64,000 nucleotides of DNA from Paramecium tetraurelia (Eukaryota > Ciliophora > Oligohymenophorea > Peniculida > Parameciidae), in contig NW_001799288.1 in NCBI RefSeq assembly GCF_000165425.1, forward strand, positions 753,034-817,033. Direction: 5' to 3'. The stretch's first letter is position 1. Every line of letters starts with the position of its first letter. The translations under genes were made by a program, and so were the position numbers. This document shows, one piece after another, positions 46,971 to 59,800 of the stretch. The notes under the pieces are model-generated. The model was not told the origin of the DNA. It ran no database searches and saw nothing but the letters and a program-made list of their open reading frames with translations.

Positions 46971-47697
46971 TTAAATTATGCATGTTACATCTTGGCAATC
47001 TTTATAAATCTATTTTATTCAATAATACTTAATTTCTTCTGATTCTTCGAGGGCAGATCTTTATAACGATCATAATTGTAAAATTAGAAACAAATAAACG
47101 GCATTTTTATATTTCCATAAAGTCCTCTTGCTATTTTCTCATAATAACTATTAGTCAAAGATTATTACAGAAAATGAAAGAGAGTTTACAATAAAATTGC
47201 ATGAATGAAACTTAAAAAACAAAAAAGCATCCAAAGCATCTAAAATTGTAATTTATATTTTTGACTATATAATCATAAATTATATTCAATTTTGTGAACT
47301 TTAAAAGTTTTTTGTACAGAAAAATCTAAATTTGACTAGAAATACGATACCTAACAAAATTTTTATAGTATTAATCGTAATAAAGATTGGAAATTATGTA
47401 AAAATAATTGAATATTACTTGGATCGAATCGACAAATATACTATTTAATATATTTAATACAAATAATTCATCTTTTCCAAATTTTAAAAAAATACTAATA
47501 AAATAATATTAAGGTAATATATTATAATTATACTATAAATTTATCCTCTATTTCTAGTACAGAATTGTAACGAAAGAGCAAAGATGACTTGCTTTTATAC
47601 ATTATACATCACTTTAATCTTCTGATTTTATTTATTTATAATATTAATTTTATTAGAAAGTTTTATTAGATTAATCTAATATTATTTCTTTAGTAAT
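46971..47697. other. Long AT-rich intergenic stretch
   Basis: 727 bases, strongly A/T, with no convincing gene on either strand. The largest clearly empty region in this part of the window. Confidence 0.5.
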
Positions 47698-48031
47698 ATG
47701 GACAAGCCGCCAATCAATTCTCGATAATTTTCAAGACAAAAAAGCTAGCCTCTCATAAAACCAATTACACCTTAAGTTTATAGAAATATTTATATAATTT
47801 TAGAACAACTTTCGAATCAGCAATCATAATCAATTTTAAAACAAACATAAGATACAAAGAACCTCCAATAATTTTTTTAATAATAGTCAGGAGTGCTTAA
47901 AGAATGAAAATTAGAATGTAAGTCAAAAGAAATTGGGATAGGATTACAAATAGTTTTATTTTGAGAAGGAAGACCAAGAGGAAGAAGTTTCATTTAAATA
48001 ATTATGCTTAGAAATGAGTAAATTTTTATGA
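47698..48031 (+). CDS. Small hypothetical protein (101 aa)
   Basis: Two exons with a 28-base intron (47776-47803). Reads MDKPPINSRQFSRQKSQPL, an Asn/Gln/Ser-rich middle, and an acidic-aromatic end (DYKQFYFEKEDQEEEVSFKQ then LCLEMSKFL) that might be a short binding helix. No family recognised. The canonical intron keeps the frame, which supports coding. Confidence 0.55.
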
Positions 48032-48109
48032 GCTTCAAAATATGTTATTGAACCTGTGTTTGGAGAATCTCATTGTTATAAATATTATATCATAATTTTT
48101 ATTGTAGTT

Positions 48110-49584
48110 ATGAATAAATCACCAGGTAGCAGTCCCAAGCATTCATAATCTAACAATCCAAGGATTAATAAATATAGAAACCTCATAAAGAATTCTAACT
48201 TCCAATTGGCTCATACTTAAAAAGAAGTAGATGACTTGTTAATTGCTTCTCCAATAACATCTTTCTCTGCTCCAAGAGGTAAGAAATTCAAGGCTTCATT
48301 TTGTAAATTTCTGGCTGGAAATATAGATACAAAACAATTGATTGATCATAGCAATTTTCCAACAACAATAGAAAACATGAATGACAAATTTGAGTATGTC
48401 AAATCACATAAGGAATCTGTTTGTTCTTTCAAAGATTCAGTAGTCAATAAAGAACATTTACAAATTAACTTATTGGAGGATAAATTAGCCAAATTGAAGA
48501 ATACCAACAATAAAACCTAGGCTGAAAATAAGAGAGAAAGACTTTATGAATTATCATTGCAAGTAAAGAAGGACAAAAAAAAGTTGTCTAAATAGGAGAA
48601 GGCTCTATTAAAATGGAAGAAAATTAAAGATGTTAGTAAATATATATAAGATAGGTAATACAAAATAATATACAACTCAGAAGAATGATTATAGATGAAA
48701 AAAGAAAGTAAACCAAATTTTTAGATAACTTAGAAATTGCTTTTCATAAATCCTCTGATTTCTACATTCAGAATTTAAGATTTCATTAATTACGTACCAT
48801 GACAGTACTCAAGGAAAAAAAGCTTTCGAATTCCAATAACTAAAATTTAAGTCCAAGACATTATCATTTTTTGTTAAGTTTATAATTTAAAGAAAACTCC
48901 GATGATTTTTTATTTAATCGTTTCACAACAATTTCTGAACATCTCTAAAACCTTATGAAAAATAATGATTAAATTTATGATAGAGTACTAAATCTCTATC
49001 TAAATAAAAAGGAGATTTATCTGCAATGGGTAAAAGAGTAAAAAGAAAGGAAAATAATCAATAGGAAATAAAGTAAATAATAATATTCAAATGATATACA
49101 AACAAGTACATCAAATTCATTAGGCTTAAATAAACACAAACCTATGCAGAGAGTAGAAAATCCATTTTAACAAACATAAAGATTTAAGGATTATCAAAAC
49201 AAATTGATAGAATAAGTCAATGATATTGAATAAATAGATTAAGACTCGAAAAGTCAATTAAAATAATTATTACAAAAGAGTAACAAAAAGAAGAATCCTG
49301 AGGGTGTAATTAAGCATAATAGATTTCTATCCTATCCTACTAATTCCAATAGCGATTAAATCGATGATTTCTAAGATAACATATCAAATGCTTCTATCAC
49401 AGAAGCCCTATTGGACCAACTGTATTCGGGAGCTAATACCTTATAATAGAAAATCAACAACAACAAAGGTTTGACATTTTAAAGGAAGGTTCGAGATTAT
49501 TTGAGATTGGAAGAAATTAAATTATAAACTATTCGCGCTAATAATTTAAAACTAATTCCTAAATAACATGACTAAATTAAATGA
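48110..49584 (+). CDS. Hypothetical helical protein (482 aa)
   Basis: One 26-base intron (48655-48680). The N-terminus has a Ser/Pro-rich leader (MNKSPGSSPKHSQSNNPRIN), then a segment SFSAPRGKKFKASFCKFLAG, followed by long coiled coil (QINLLEDKLAKLKNTNNKTQ; YELSLQVKKDKKKLSKQEKA). After the intron, RFTTISEHLQNLMKNNDQIY and DRVLNLYLNKKEIYLQWVKE are helical, and the tail is Gln/Ser-rich ending in KVRDYLRLEEIKLQTIRANN. No family recognised. It ends 15 bases before the uridine kinase gene starts. Confidence 0.65.
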
Positions 49585-49599
49585 TTATTATATTTAAGT

Positions 49600-51061
49600 A
49601 TGACTGATGACTTAATGATACTAAAATCTCCTCTGAATTTCAGAAAAGTAGTTAATTTTTGTAACATAGAATTCTGAATATGAGCCTTAAAGAATTCTAG
49701 TTGGAGTTACAGGTGGTTCAGCGGCTGGCAAGACCACTTTATGTGAGACTATAAAAAGAGAGATACAATTTGATTCTGATGTCGATATGACAATTTTATC
49801 CTGTGATTCTTTTTACAAGGAAGTTGACAAAACCAAAATCGATATAACTCAATATAATTTTGATCATCCAGACTCCATTGATTGGGATTATGCATTTCAA
49901 GTAATTTCTACTTTATTATCTGGTAAACCATCGAAAATACCTAATTACTCATTTGTTACCTATAAAAGAGAGAATGAAGATGGAATCATTATACCTGCTC
50001 AAGTTATTGTATTTGAAGGCATTTTAGCGTTGTATGATGAAAGAATTAGAAATTGTATGTCATATAAAATATTCATACATTGTGATGGTACTTTTAAGCT
50101 CTAAATAATATAGATGATATCAGGCTGTGTAGAAGAATCATTAGAGATGTTAATGAGAGAGGAAGAAACGTAACAAGCGTCCTATTTTAATATAGTTAAT
50201 TTGTTAAACGCTCCTTTGAAAATTTCATTTAACCATTTATGAGCTAGGCTGATCTTATTATTCCAGGTCATAGATCAAATCATGTATCAGTGGCTTTTAT
50301 TGTGAACCATCTCAAAAATATGGCAAAATAGAATGGATTGCTAAGAGAGAAGTTAAATACTTAACTTTATTTTGGGGATATTTTATATTCAGTTGATGGT
50401 TTCATGCGCAATAGAACTTAAATGGATTTCACAAAATATGATTCAAATTATAAATAATTATTTTTCCCTGAAGAACAATTTAAAAATGAATTGCTTTACA
50501 TAACCTAAAATTTCTTAGGGGGATAATTATAGACAAAGAAAGCTATTTATAAAATGATTAAACTCTGTTTTAAATAAACCTTCATTATGTTCGAAAAATG
50601 TTTAGCATAAAATAAATAAACATTTGATTAAGTCAAGTGTTATCATTTAAACGATTTATTGAAGAAAGATTTCATTCCAGATAAGGACTTTTCTACAATA
50701 ATTGTGGCTGTCCCATATATGTTTAGAAATGGTACATAGAAACTACATTTAGTAGAAGAGAAGTTAAAATAATTTTAGCATGTAAATAATTTAGTTACTT
50801 AAGATTCAATTGATTGTGATTAATATTTTTTCAGATATCAAAGCAGTGACTGATATCAATTGGACGTTTAAGAGATTGAAAATCTTGATCAATGCATTTT
50901 TAGTAGGTAAATTGGATAAATTAAAAAGTCTTTTATTGATTCAACAGGAACAAGAACCTGATATCATGTTTTAGCAGGACAGATTTTATAAAAAATTGTT
51001 AGAGTTTGTCAATAAAAAACAACAAAAAAATCTAACAAATTAAGATGATGACTATTGTTGA
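49600..51061 (+). CDS. Uridine kinase with C-terminal extension (464 aa)
   Basis: Phosphorylates uridine and cytidine in pyrimidine salvage. Introns of 22, 26 and 19 bases give 465 codons. The P-loop GVTGGSAAGKTTLCETI is followed by ILSCDSFYKEV, NFDHPDSIDWDYAFQVI, IPNYSFVTYKR, VFEGILALYDERIR and the lid CRRIIRDVNERGRNVTSVL, the full uridine-kinase set in order. About 250 further residues have no clear match to uracil phosphoribosyltransferase, the usual fusion partner (CFKQTFIMFEKCLAQNKQTF; KDFIPDKDFSTIIVAVPYMF). They may be a degenerate UPRT-like or novel domain. Confidence 0.85.
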
Positions 51062-51847
51062 TCTATTTAATAAATAGGATTTGTAATAAATTATAGAATA
51101 TGTTAAGTAATTCTCTTATGCAATCATTCATGAATGAGTTTGTTTATTTCAATTGTCATTTTTTTATTTTCTGAAGAATTTTAAACATGCTTTCATTCTC
51201 ATACATATAGTCTCATTACTAATAATATTAACGGCTTTATTTTATAATTTTAGTTTTATGATTAGTTTGATTTTTGAAATCTTATTATATTGGATTCTTG
51301 TTTTAAAAATATTGTGACTATTACTTTAAAATAAGAAGCTTAAAGAGAAATCATATAAATTTCTTTTGATCAAAAAACTCTATTACAAAGCAGACGATGA
51401 AGAAAACTTAAATAATAATATCTTAAAAACTGTATTCATTGAGTGATTCTCTATTTGTAGATGCGATGAAAAATTTACAATCTAGAATGATTTAACTTAT
51501 CAAGAAGAGTCGAAATTATAAATGAAATAAATAGATTTTCTTTCATTTCATGTAAGTACAAATTTGTTCAATTAAATCAAGAGAATATCATTCAAAAATA
51601 GACCCCTTTTCCTAATTAATGAATTTAGTCTTATGTTCCTTATTTTATACTTCTAATAGGAGTTTTATAGATTATTTTTTAAATAGATGTCTAAAATATT
51701 ATTTGTAGAAACAATTCTAAGTAATCAGAATTATTTACATTTTTCATTTCATCACATCGCCTCTTCTGTACATTTTTTTTCTTGCTTTGAACAATATTTT
51801 ACGAATAATTTATATATTTAATAATATGTGTCTTATTTAATATTTTA
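51062..51847. other. Unresolved region upstream of the histidine kinase
   Basis: Plus-strand pieces look coding (NLIILDSCFKNIVTITLKQE around 51240-51400; a later frame with KFTIQNDLTYQEESKLQ and hydrophobic runs up to 51846) but sit in different frames split by TGA. They may be 5' exons of the histidine kinase, or the remains of another gene. Confidence 0.35.
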
Positions 51848-54160
51848 ATGAATTCATGTATTAAATCAATAGGCAATGCAAAAATACTTCAGATAATGTT
51901 AATTGCTGATAGCTTACTTATTCATATACAATCCTATTTAATTTCAAATTATAATTATTTGATAATAGCACTATCACTAACATGCTTTCATGGAATAGTT
52001 CTAACATTTGAACATTTTTTAAAGGGCAAAAATAAATTATTTAATTCACTTTTTAACGCATTTAAAGGAGTAGCTCAAATCATTGTTCATTATTTATTGG
52101 AGTAAAATTGGTTAATTTTTGCTGGAATATAATTAGTTTGCCTTTTAAAATAGGATGTCCTACATGTAAATTATGTTTCTTCTATTTTTTTCATCACTTA
52201 AATATTTTGCGTAGCCTTTAGCAAAAAAGATTTCATTATAATAGGGGTTATTAGAACTGTATTTAATTATTTGTTTATAAGTCAAATTTTTAGGATTGAA
52301 AAGCAAAATAAATTAATTTAATTAGAAAACCTTCTCAAACATATATAACATAATGAATTTTGTTTGCTAGATAGCAATTTCAATCCAATATTTTAATTAT
52401 AATTTTTTAATGAATTAAAAGGAGAACAGGTAGTTGGCGGATAGGAATTCTATAATTAGACAAGAATAATAACTCCTAGAGATAACACTACCAATTTAAT
52501 CAGGGATATGCCATCAAATTTTGAAGATGAAATGAAACAAACCTTGTCCATTTAAGAGATTCTATATCATGTTAAAAAGAGTAAAGTGCATTTGAAGAAA
52601 AAGTTGTATTATCAATTGAACAACTCAAATTATAATATCTCCATAGAGAATATTCTTTTGGATGATTATAACTCAATTGTTATGATTTAAAAAAATAAAC
52701 AATTTGAAAATTCGCAATCCAGCAATAAAATCAATTTTATGATTAAAACTGTTCGAAAGGTTTCTCATGATATGAGAAATCCTTTGAATGCAATAATTAA
52801 TATGTAAATGTGTTTAAAAGATTATATTGACTAAGAATTAGTTTTAAAATATCTTAAACCTTCTCTTAATTCTTGCCATTTATTACTTAATCTAATTAAT
52901 GACATCTTAGATTAAGCTTAAGTTGAGAATAAAAAGTTAAAGTTGGTTTATAAAAAATTCAATTTGGAAAAGTTAATCTGCAAAACTATTTCAATATTTG
53001 ATTCGCTAAAGGATAAGAAAGATATTAACATAACATTTAACTATGACTCTAAATTACCAATCTTAGTAAATTCTGATAAGTTTCGAATCAGATAAATCAT
53101 TATGAATTTACTTAGTAATGCGATTAAATACACAAGACCAAGTGGAGAAGTCTATATTGATTGTTCCGAAAGTTCCCAGAGAAAGAATTTCATAAGAATT
53201 AGTATCTAAGACACAGGTTACGGAATCAAGCCAGAAAATTTATAATATTTATTTAAAGAGTATTCTAAAATTGAGGATGGTGAAAATTAAAATTTAAATC
53301 CTTTCGGAGTAGGCTTAGGATTGATGATCAGTAACGAATTAGCTAAACTATTATCTAATAACGGAATTTAAGTTTAATCAGAATTTGGAATAGGCTCCAA
53401 ATTTTATTTTGAAATAGAAAACAAATAACTTCCTCCTGAGGATATTTCAGAATCTTAGCTGTTAATAAATCATCAAAATGGTTTACCTTCTTTGGATGTA
53501 CATTTTTTTACTGGGCTTAACTCACAAAAATCTCCAACCATTTCATTAGCTTTGCCTCAGATTGAAAGTAGCAAGAAAATCATTTTAAAAAAGTCCTAGA
53601 AAACTATTACTCTGATGAATAATTCTGTCCACAACCTAACAAAACACAAAGGAAAAAACGATGAAAAAAGCATTGCAAGAAAATCTTCATTATCTGCCAA
53701 ACAAGTAGAGATGTTAATTTAGAAATGGTATGTAAGTACTAATTATAAACCTCCCGTTTTAATTGTAGATGATGATGAAATCAATATTCTCGTTTTATAG
53801 TACTTATTAGAATAAATGGATATAAGTTCGGATTCAGCAATGAATGGAATGACATGTTTGTAGAAATTCGTAGAGAGATAGAATGATGGTATCTCCTATC
53901 AATTGGTGTTTTTGGATATCAATATGCCTGTCATGGATGGGTATGAGTTGGCCAAAAAATTAATTTAAATTGATCCTCTTATTATATTAATTGCTTGTTC
54001 GGGTGATGCATCCGATTAACATTAATTAGAACAATGTAAATAATCAGGAATTCTTGGTTGTATTCTTAAACCAATCCTCAAAAATAATTTAAAAGAATTA
54101 CTAGTCAAACTATCTGAAGGAATCAAACATGATAGTTAATAATTTTCATATTATTGCTGA
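51848..54160 (+). CDS. Membrane hybrid histidine kinase
   Basis: Two-component sensor with kinase and receiver in one chain; 770 residues, no intron. The first 170 residues hold about four to five hydrophobic spans. HisKA box: VSHDMRNPLNAI with phospho-acceptor His307. ATPase boxes: N (NLLSNAIKYT), G1 (DTGYGIKPE), F-like (LFKEYSK) and G2 (FGVGLGLMIS). Receiver domain: VLIVDDDEIN, phospho-acceptor in LVFLDINMPVMDGYEL (Asp690), then CSGD and a conserved Lys in LKP. The missing sensor domain and intracellular start suggest that membrane spans sense the signal or that 5' exons upstream are unrecognised. The output partner (a phosphotransfer protein) is not in the window. Confidence 0.9.
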
Positions 54161-54179
54161 TTACAATATTTTATATATA

Positions 54180-55710
54180 ATGTTGGCCAAACAAATATTC
54201 TTAGCAAGGGCATAAAATAAACCTCAATAAACAGGGAAAATTGAATTCCCCACTCTTTTAGATTTGGCAATAGAGTAAGTGGCCCTAAGTTTTGATCTCT
54301 ATTCTTAGTTGCCTGGTATACCAGAAAAAATAAGATATCAAGTATTCCATCTTAATAATCAATAGATTATATCAAAAGCACCGAAAACTTTGCCTGTAAC
54401 AATCACTTACAATAGTATTGAAGATGAAAATTATTGGAAATAAGCATGCGAAACAAAATGGAAAGGCACTCACAGAACAATTAATATCTGCAAACATAGT
54501 TACAGTTTTAAAATCGCTTATATGGAAAATTTCCTTGAAGAATACTTAAAATCCATAAAAGTAACACTTGAATTCAAATATAGAGTTTAGATTCTTAAGA
54601 AGAAAAAGATGAATTATAAGCAATATTAAAAGCAGTCAATAATTGGGTTTACTCCCTTAATATATCATAAACTTAATGCAATATTGATATCGGGTTTTTA
54701 TGCTAATACTTGCCATGCCTATAGAATTTGACAGTTATATATGGAGTTAAAGTAAATTTATACAAATATTCAATTTAGACCACTGGAATAGATCAAACAA
54801 GAAAAGAAATCTTGGGCATGAAATTAAGTTAAGCAGCTGAATTAGGAGAAGCAATCTCTAAGCATTGTAGAAATCTTGTATACACTTTCATTTATATTAG
54901 TAATCTTTATCTTTACCCTCTAATTTAATTGATGATGATCTTTTGAGATTGTTAATGACAGGAATAAATCTAGATATCTCTATCATAGAGTTGAATTTAT
55001 CTCATAATAAAATTGGAGACTCAGGGTATATTGATTTAATATCTTCAAGGGTAATAAGAATTGCAAAGTATTTGATGAGATCAGAAATCTTGCTCAAATT
55101 GGATTTATCTAACAATGCTATTGGATTAGTTGGATCTAAAAATTTAGCATATGCTCTTTTATTCAATAAATCACTTGAACATTTGAATCTATCATTAAAT
55201 TCTTTTAATGATATTGCTGGAGCCAACTTCTTTAGCAAACTTAGTTAAAATAAAAGCATCCAGCATTTGAATTTATCTGCAAATTAATTGGGGAGTTTAA
55301 CTGCTGAGATGCTTGAAATCTATTTATCAGATTCTTCATGCACTCTTTAATCTTTGAATATTAGCAATAATAATTTTAGCGAAAATAATGATATTAAAGA
55401 CAAAAATATCTTTGAAAAACTCAAGACTGGTTTAACAAAAAACACAAGTCTGATTCATTTTGATATTTCTCATTCTAAATTTAAAAGAAGTAAATGACTT
55501 GTTTTAATTAAGTTAATGCTGAAAAGGAATTGTAAGATATAATTGTTCAAAGCAGGTTAAAATAGAAGAAAATCCCATTTATTTCAAAAGAAGAATTCGA
55601 ATACCAATAAACATAGAACAGATTAAGTAATGAGATTTTATATCATAGAAAAGGAAAAATTAGAAAAAGCAAAAACAAAATAAGTAGAAGAAGTAATCTC
55701 ACCATAATGA
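54180..55710 (+). CDS. DRC5/TCTE1-like leucine-rich-repeat protein (462 aa)
   Basis: Subunit of the nexin-dynein regulatory complex that controls ciliary beating. Six introns (24, 23, 27, 23, 23, 22 bases) give 463 codons. TCTE1 landmarks: a helical N-terminus (TLLDLAIEQVALSFDLYSQL), YWKQACETKWKG, FLCQYLPCLQNLTVIYGVK and GMKLSQAAELGEAISKHC, then leucine-rich repeats (IIELNLSHNKIGDSGYIDL; LLKLDLSNNAIGLVGSKNLA; LEHLNLSLNSFNDIAGANFF; LQSLNISNNNFSENND). The last exons form a charged helix (EKELQDIIVQSRLKQKK). Splicing was essential: several introns contain or hide TGA. Confidence 0.88.
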
Positions 55711-55896
55711 AATAAATCCATAAATATTCAACAGATATATAATTTATTATTAAATATTATCTATGTGTCATTTTTTTACAATCTCTTCAATAAAAAGCAT
55801 TTACTACTTCTGATCCAACCTACTATTTTTATCAAATAGTTTAAGCTTTCTATATAGAATTTATGTTATATATATTTCCCAAGCTTATTCTCCTTT

Positions 55897-56577
55897 TCAT
55901 AATTTTTGCAGATCTTTTAATATTAGGACCTTATTATTGATGAATAATGTAGCCTGTCCTTCTTCAGAGTTTCGATTCAGGAATTCAATATTTCTTTTTT
56001 TATGACGATGGAAACTTTCCATAAAAGGAAGTCTATGAGACATAATCATAAAAAGCATTTTATTATGCTTCTAGACATTATTTTATTGATAGGTGTTAAT
56101 TTATCCTTATTTTTCTACTCAATATAAAACTATAAGCTATCTTATATAATCTCTTTTTAAATATTTTAAATAAAAATTCATATCATTAATTCATATTCTT
56201 CTACTTATTATTTAATATTCAAAAATTTTAATCTGTATTAATTATTAAAGATTTTGTAAATTGCTTATTCTATTTGATTAGTTTACTTAGTTTTTTATAA
56301 TAAAGAAATAAAAATCTTTACTTTTCTTCAAAAAATATTGTAAATTGAATTTGAATTTTAGTTTTTACATGTATTTTATGTTCCTAAATTTGAATTTTAT
56401 TAATAAGCCCCTATTTATCACAATCACTATTGATTTAATAAATATCCATAAAAAGTCCCTCTACCATTAACAAATCTGAAAAGAGAATAAATTTATATTT
56501 TTAGAGTACTCTCAAAATTAGATGTGTTTTATAATGCTAATCCCCTTCTTTGCAAAATCTTTAATTTATTTAGTCAT
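55897..56577 (-). pseudogene. Possible decayed minus-strand gene
   Basis: Coding-like runs in several frames, including MTKQIKDFAKKGISIIKHI, VEGLFMDIYQINSDCDKQGL with EEKQRFLFLYYKKLSKLIKQ, AYSFILSRKIRINQHLSIKQ and, at the end, MSHRLPFMESFHRHKKRN with VLILKDLQKL. TGAs and frame changes between them could not be explained by canonical introns. It is either a pseudogene or a gene with a structure I failed to read. Function unknown. The rest of 55711-56809 shows nothing. Confidence 0.35.
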
Positions 56578-56809
56578 TTATTTATTATTATGAAATAATT
56601 GCTCCATTTGTCGTTTGTCAGCTATTCCTCTTAGCTTATATCATAAAAAGGCAAAAACAGTGTAAATTCTATTTATAATTGTATCTTTCTTGTCATATTC
56701 TTAATTTCTTTTGAAATATTATCGACATAATCAGATAGATTATTGAAAACAATTCGATAATTTATTCACCTATTGATTTCATTATTTTTTTTTTAAATTA
56801 ATTTCTTCA

Positions 56810-59800
56810 ATGAGTTAATAAGAAATTGAATGTAGTACAGATTGTAAAGGTATTGGGCTAAATACTGAAAAAAAAGAGAAAACTCAAAATAGAATAACTA
56901 TTGATTAAATACCTAATGTATTAAATATTTATTTGATCTTACTTAGAAAGGATTATCAAATTGCTATTGCCAACTTTCAAAAGGTCAAAAATCAAAATAA
57001 TGTCAAAGTATGGGAAAATGTAAATATATTTTGGCAAATGAAGAAAATCAATTGTTGGACCTCACTTTATACAAATTTTTTAACGATATAAGCAATAGCC
57101 CCTCTAGTATTGAAGCTATAGCTTATAAAAAAATAATTCATTGCATACGAGATTTTAATTCGATCAAAGATTAAAATGCTGAGTTGAACCTGAAACTTAA
57201 ATTAATCAATAAAGCCTTAGAATTAGATGACTAATTCCAAGATCAAGAACCAATAGAAGAAAGTTATCCCAAACTTGCAGCAGAATTAAAGGACTCTCCT
57301 TAAGATTTTAAGAATAATTGTTTTATAAGATTTGCCATTTCGCTATAAGAATAGATAGATTAGGTATAATTGTAAAAATAAATTAGATTCTGGATGGGGA
57401 AGAAACTTTTTTTTTTTTTTTTTTTAAATAAGGACTCGATTGTTCAATTTAAAAATCTATTTAGTTTTTACAAAGAGCAAACTAAAGAGAAATTGAGTAT
57501 TTGGAAGGAACTTCGGGGTGTACAAGTGTTTCTAAATTAAAAAGCGATTCTTATAAAATAAGTTTAATCTCTATTCAAAAAAAAAAATTGGATTTTGAAC
57601 CTCTAAAGAAAGAAAATCTATAACTTTTTAACTTTTATTTAGCTGACTGCTAAGATCAAGAACGCAAAGTAATAAATACAAGCAATATAAATTATAACAT
57701 TCCGATTGAAAATTCTTTGGAATCATTGAAAGTAGCATTGAAGTTTTTTGTAAAAGAAAAACTGAAAGAATTCAAACCACATATCATAATTTTTTTTTTT
57801 GAAATTTCTAATACCCTAATCAAAGATCCTTAAGTATTTTATAAATTGGTTAAATCCTTTCATAAAATAACCTAAGGAAGATTAATAATTGTTCCTTAGA
57901 TAGATCCATAATTTTAATTTAACAAAAGTGAGATAATTTAGTTGTACATTAATTGCACTAATAATTGTTTTTTAGGATGTTTAAGAAATTAAAATACGCA
58001 AAAATTAGATTAAAATAGCATCATACAATATTATGAGCAATTGTACCCTTATTTTGTTGAAGCAAATAACTAAAAAAAATAATAATATTATCGAAATTAA
58101 TTAAAATCACTCTAAATTCAGAGATAATAAATAAATGAAAAACAATCTAGATAAAACCTACAAAAGGAGTTTCCTCTTATTGACAAAGAAGGAAATTTAG
58201 TCCTTTTGGAGTTGGGTTAAGAATTTGATTTTACTCATACTTAGTATTTTGTAGAATATGATGATAACAACAATGGAGAATATGACGGATATATAATTTT
58301 TATACAAAGCAAAAGAGTTTAAGTAGTATATTTTTCAGAACAAAGTCAATCTAAAAACTCAAAACTATCAATTCTCAAAATTTATCAATTTCCATTACCC
58401 CAAAATTTAAACGGTGTCTATTTCTATGATTCAGAATAAAAAGTATTAATTTATTTCTTTGGTTACACTGAAACAGCTGAATTTAGTAGTGAAATTTAAT
58501 TTCTTGAGATTTCAAATTAAATGGCTGAATGGCATATAGTGAAATATTAACCATAATAAAAAAGAGTAGATGATGGTTCCTATTCTAACCCTTAATAAAT
58601 TATCAACCTTATTAAATGCAGATCATAATTCTCTGTTACTAAAAATAGAATTGACGGCTACAATTGTATGGAAAGCAATTCTTATGTTTGCATAGGGGGT
58701 ACTTATTATAGTGATAAGTACAATTATGGCTGCATCATATAGGAAGTAGTTATTGAATTTAAATAAAAAGTTTATTCTACTAATATCGTTGAGAAATCAA
58801 AAATTGATAAATTTTATAAAGAATGTCCCAACCCATTACTAATTAGACTGAACGATGCTTTTGTTTTGTATTTTGAAAAAAATGGAAGCTTCAATGTCAA
58901 CAACAATAATCCTTCTATAGTAAAATTATGTTTTTGGAAATCCAGGTAACATTTAATTCAAAATAACAAAATTAACTTTAAAGATTCTAAAACTTAACAT
59001 TGGTTTTTACAGCTCCATCAGTATTTATCCTCTAATCATATAAACATAAGAATGTGTTAAGGAGACCTGTAAGTCGAAAATTTGTCACGTTTTAGAATAC
59101 TCATAGAAGAATAGTCTCATCTAAAACAATCGTAACTTATTGAAAACAAAATTACTCTAAGGAGATACTTTATTTTAACAGTATCATTTTTTTCATTAAG
59201 AAATGAAATTCATATAGACTGCAAATAATTTTAAGTGAATTCTCATTCCTTTCTGAAATCAATACAAGATTTATAAAGGGAAGAAAGATAAGAGTTATAT
59301 TAAAATGTAAAAATTTTGAAAAATTTAGTCTATAGAAAATTTAAAAAATACCTTCATCTTCCATTACAAAGAATATGATCATTAATATCTCTTGTGCTAT
59401 ATTGATGAAACTAAAAATGTAGTGTTTAAAAGATTTGTATTTTATGATCTTAAGACATAAGATAATGATGATTTTAGAGATTACTAAGAACTTATCTATT
59501 AAGACTGGGCATTCTCTAAAATATATTTAATTAGAAAATAGATAACATTGAATGACTGTCAATTAAGAATTTATGAATGGTACTAAATTATATAATTATT
59601 AGTCACCATATACATTTTTCAGATATTAAAGATTCCTCAGATGATATATTACATCAAGTTCCTATTCATTAAATTTATCTGATTTCTGATTTCAAGAGCA
59701 CCTATTAATTAATTGGATTTCATGTTGAAATAAAAAACGATGAGAATTTCGAAGGATTAGTATTAACCAATAAAAATTAGTATCAAATAGTAAATCAAAA

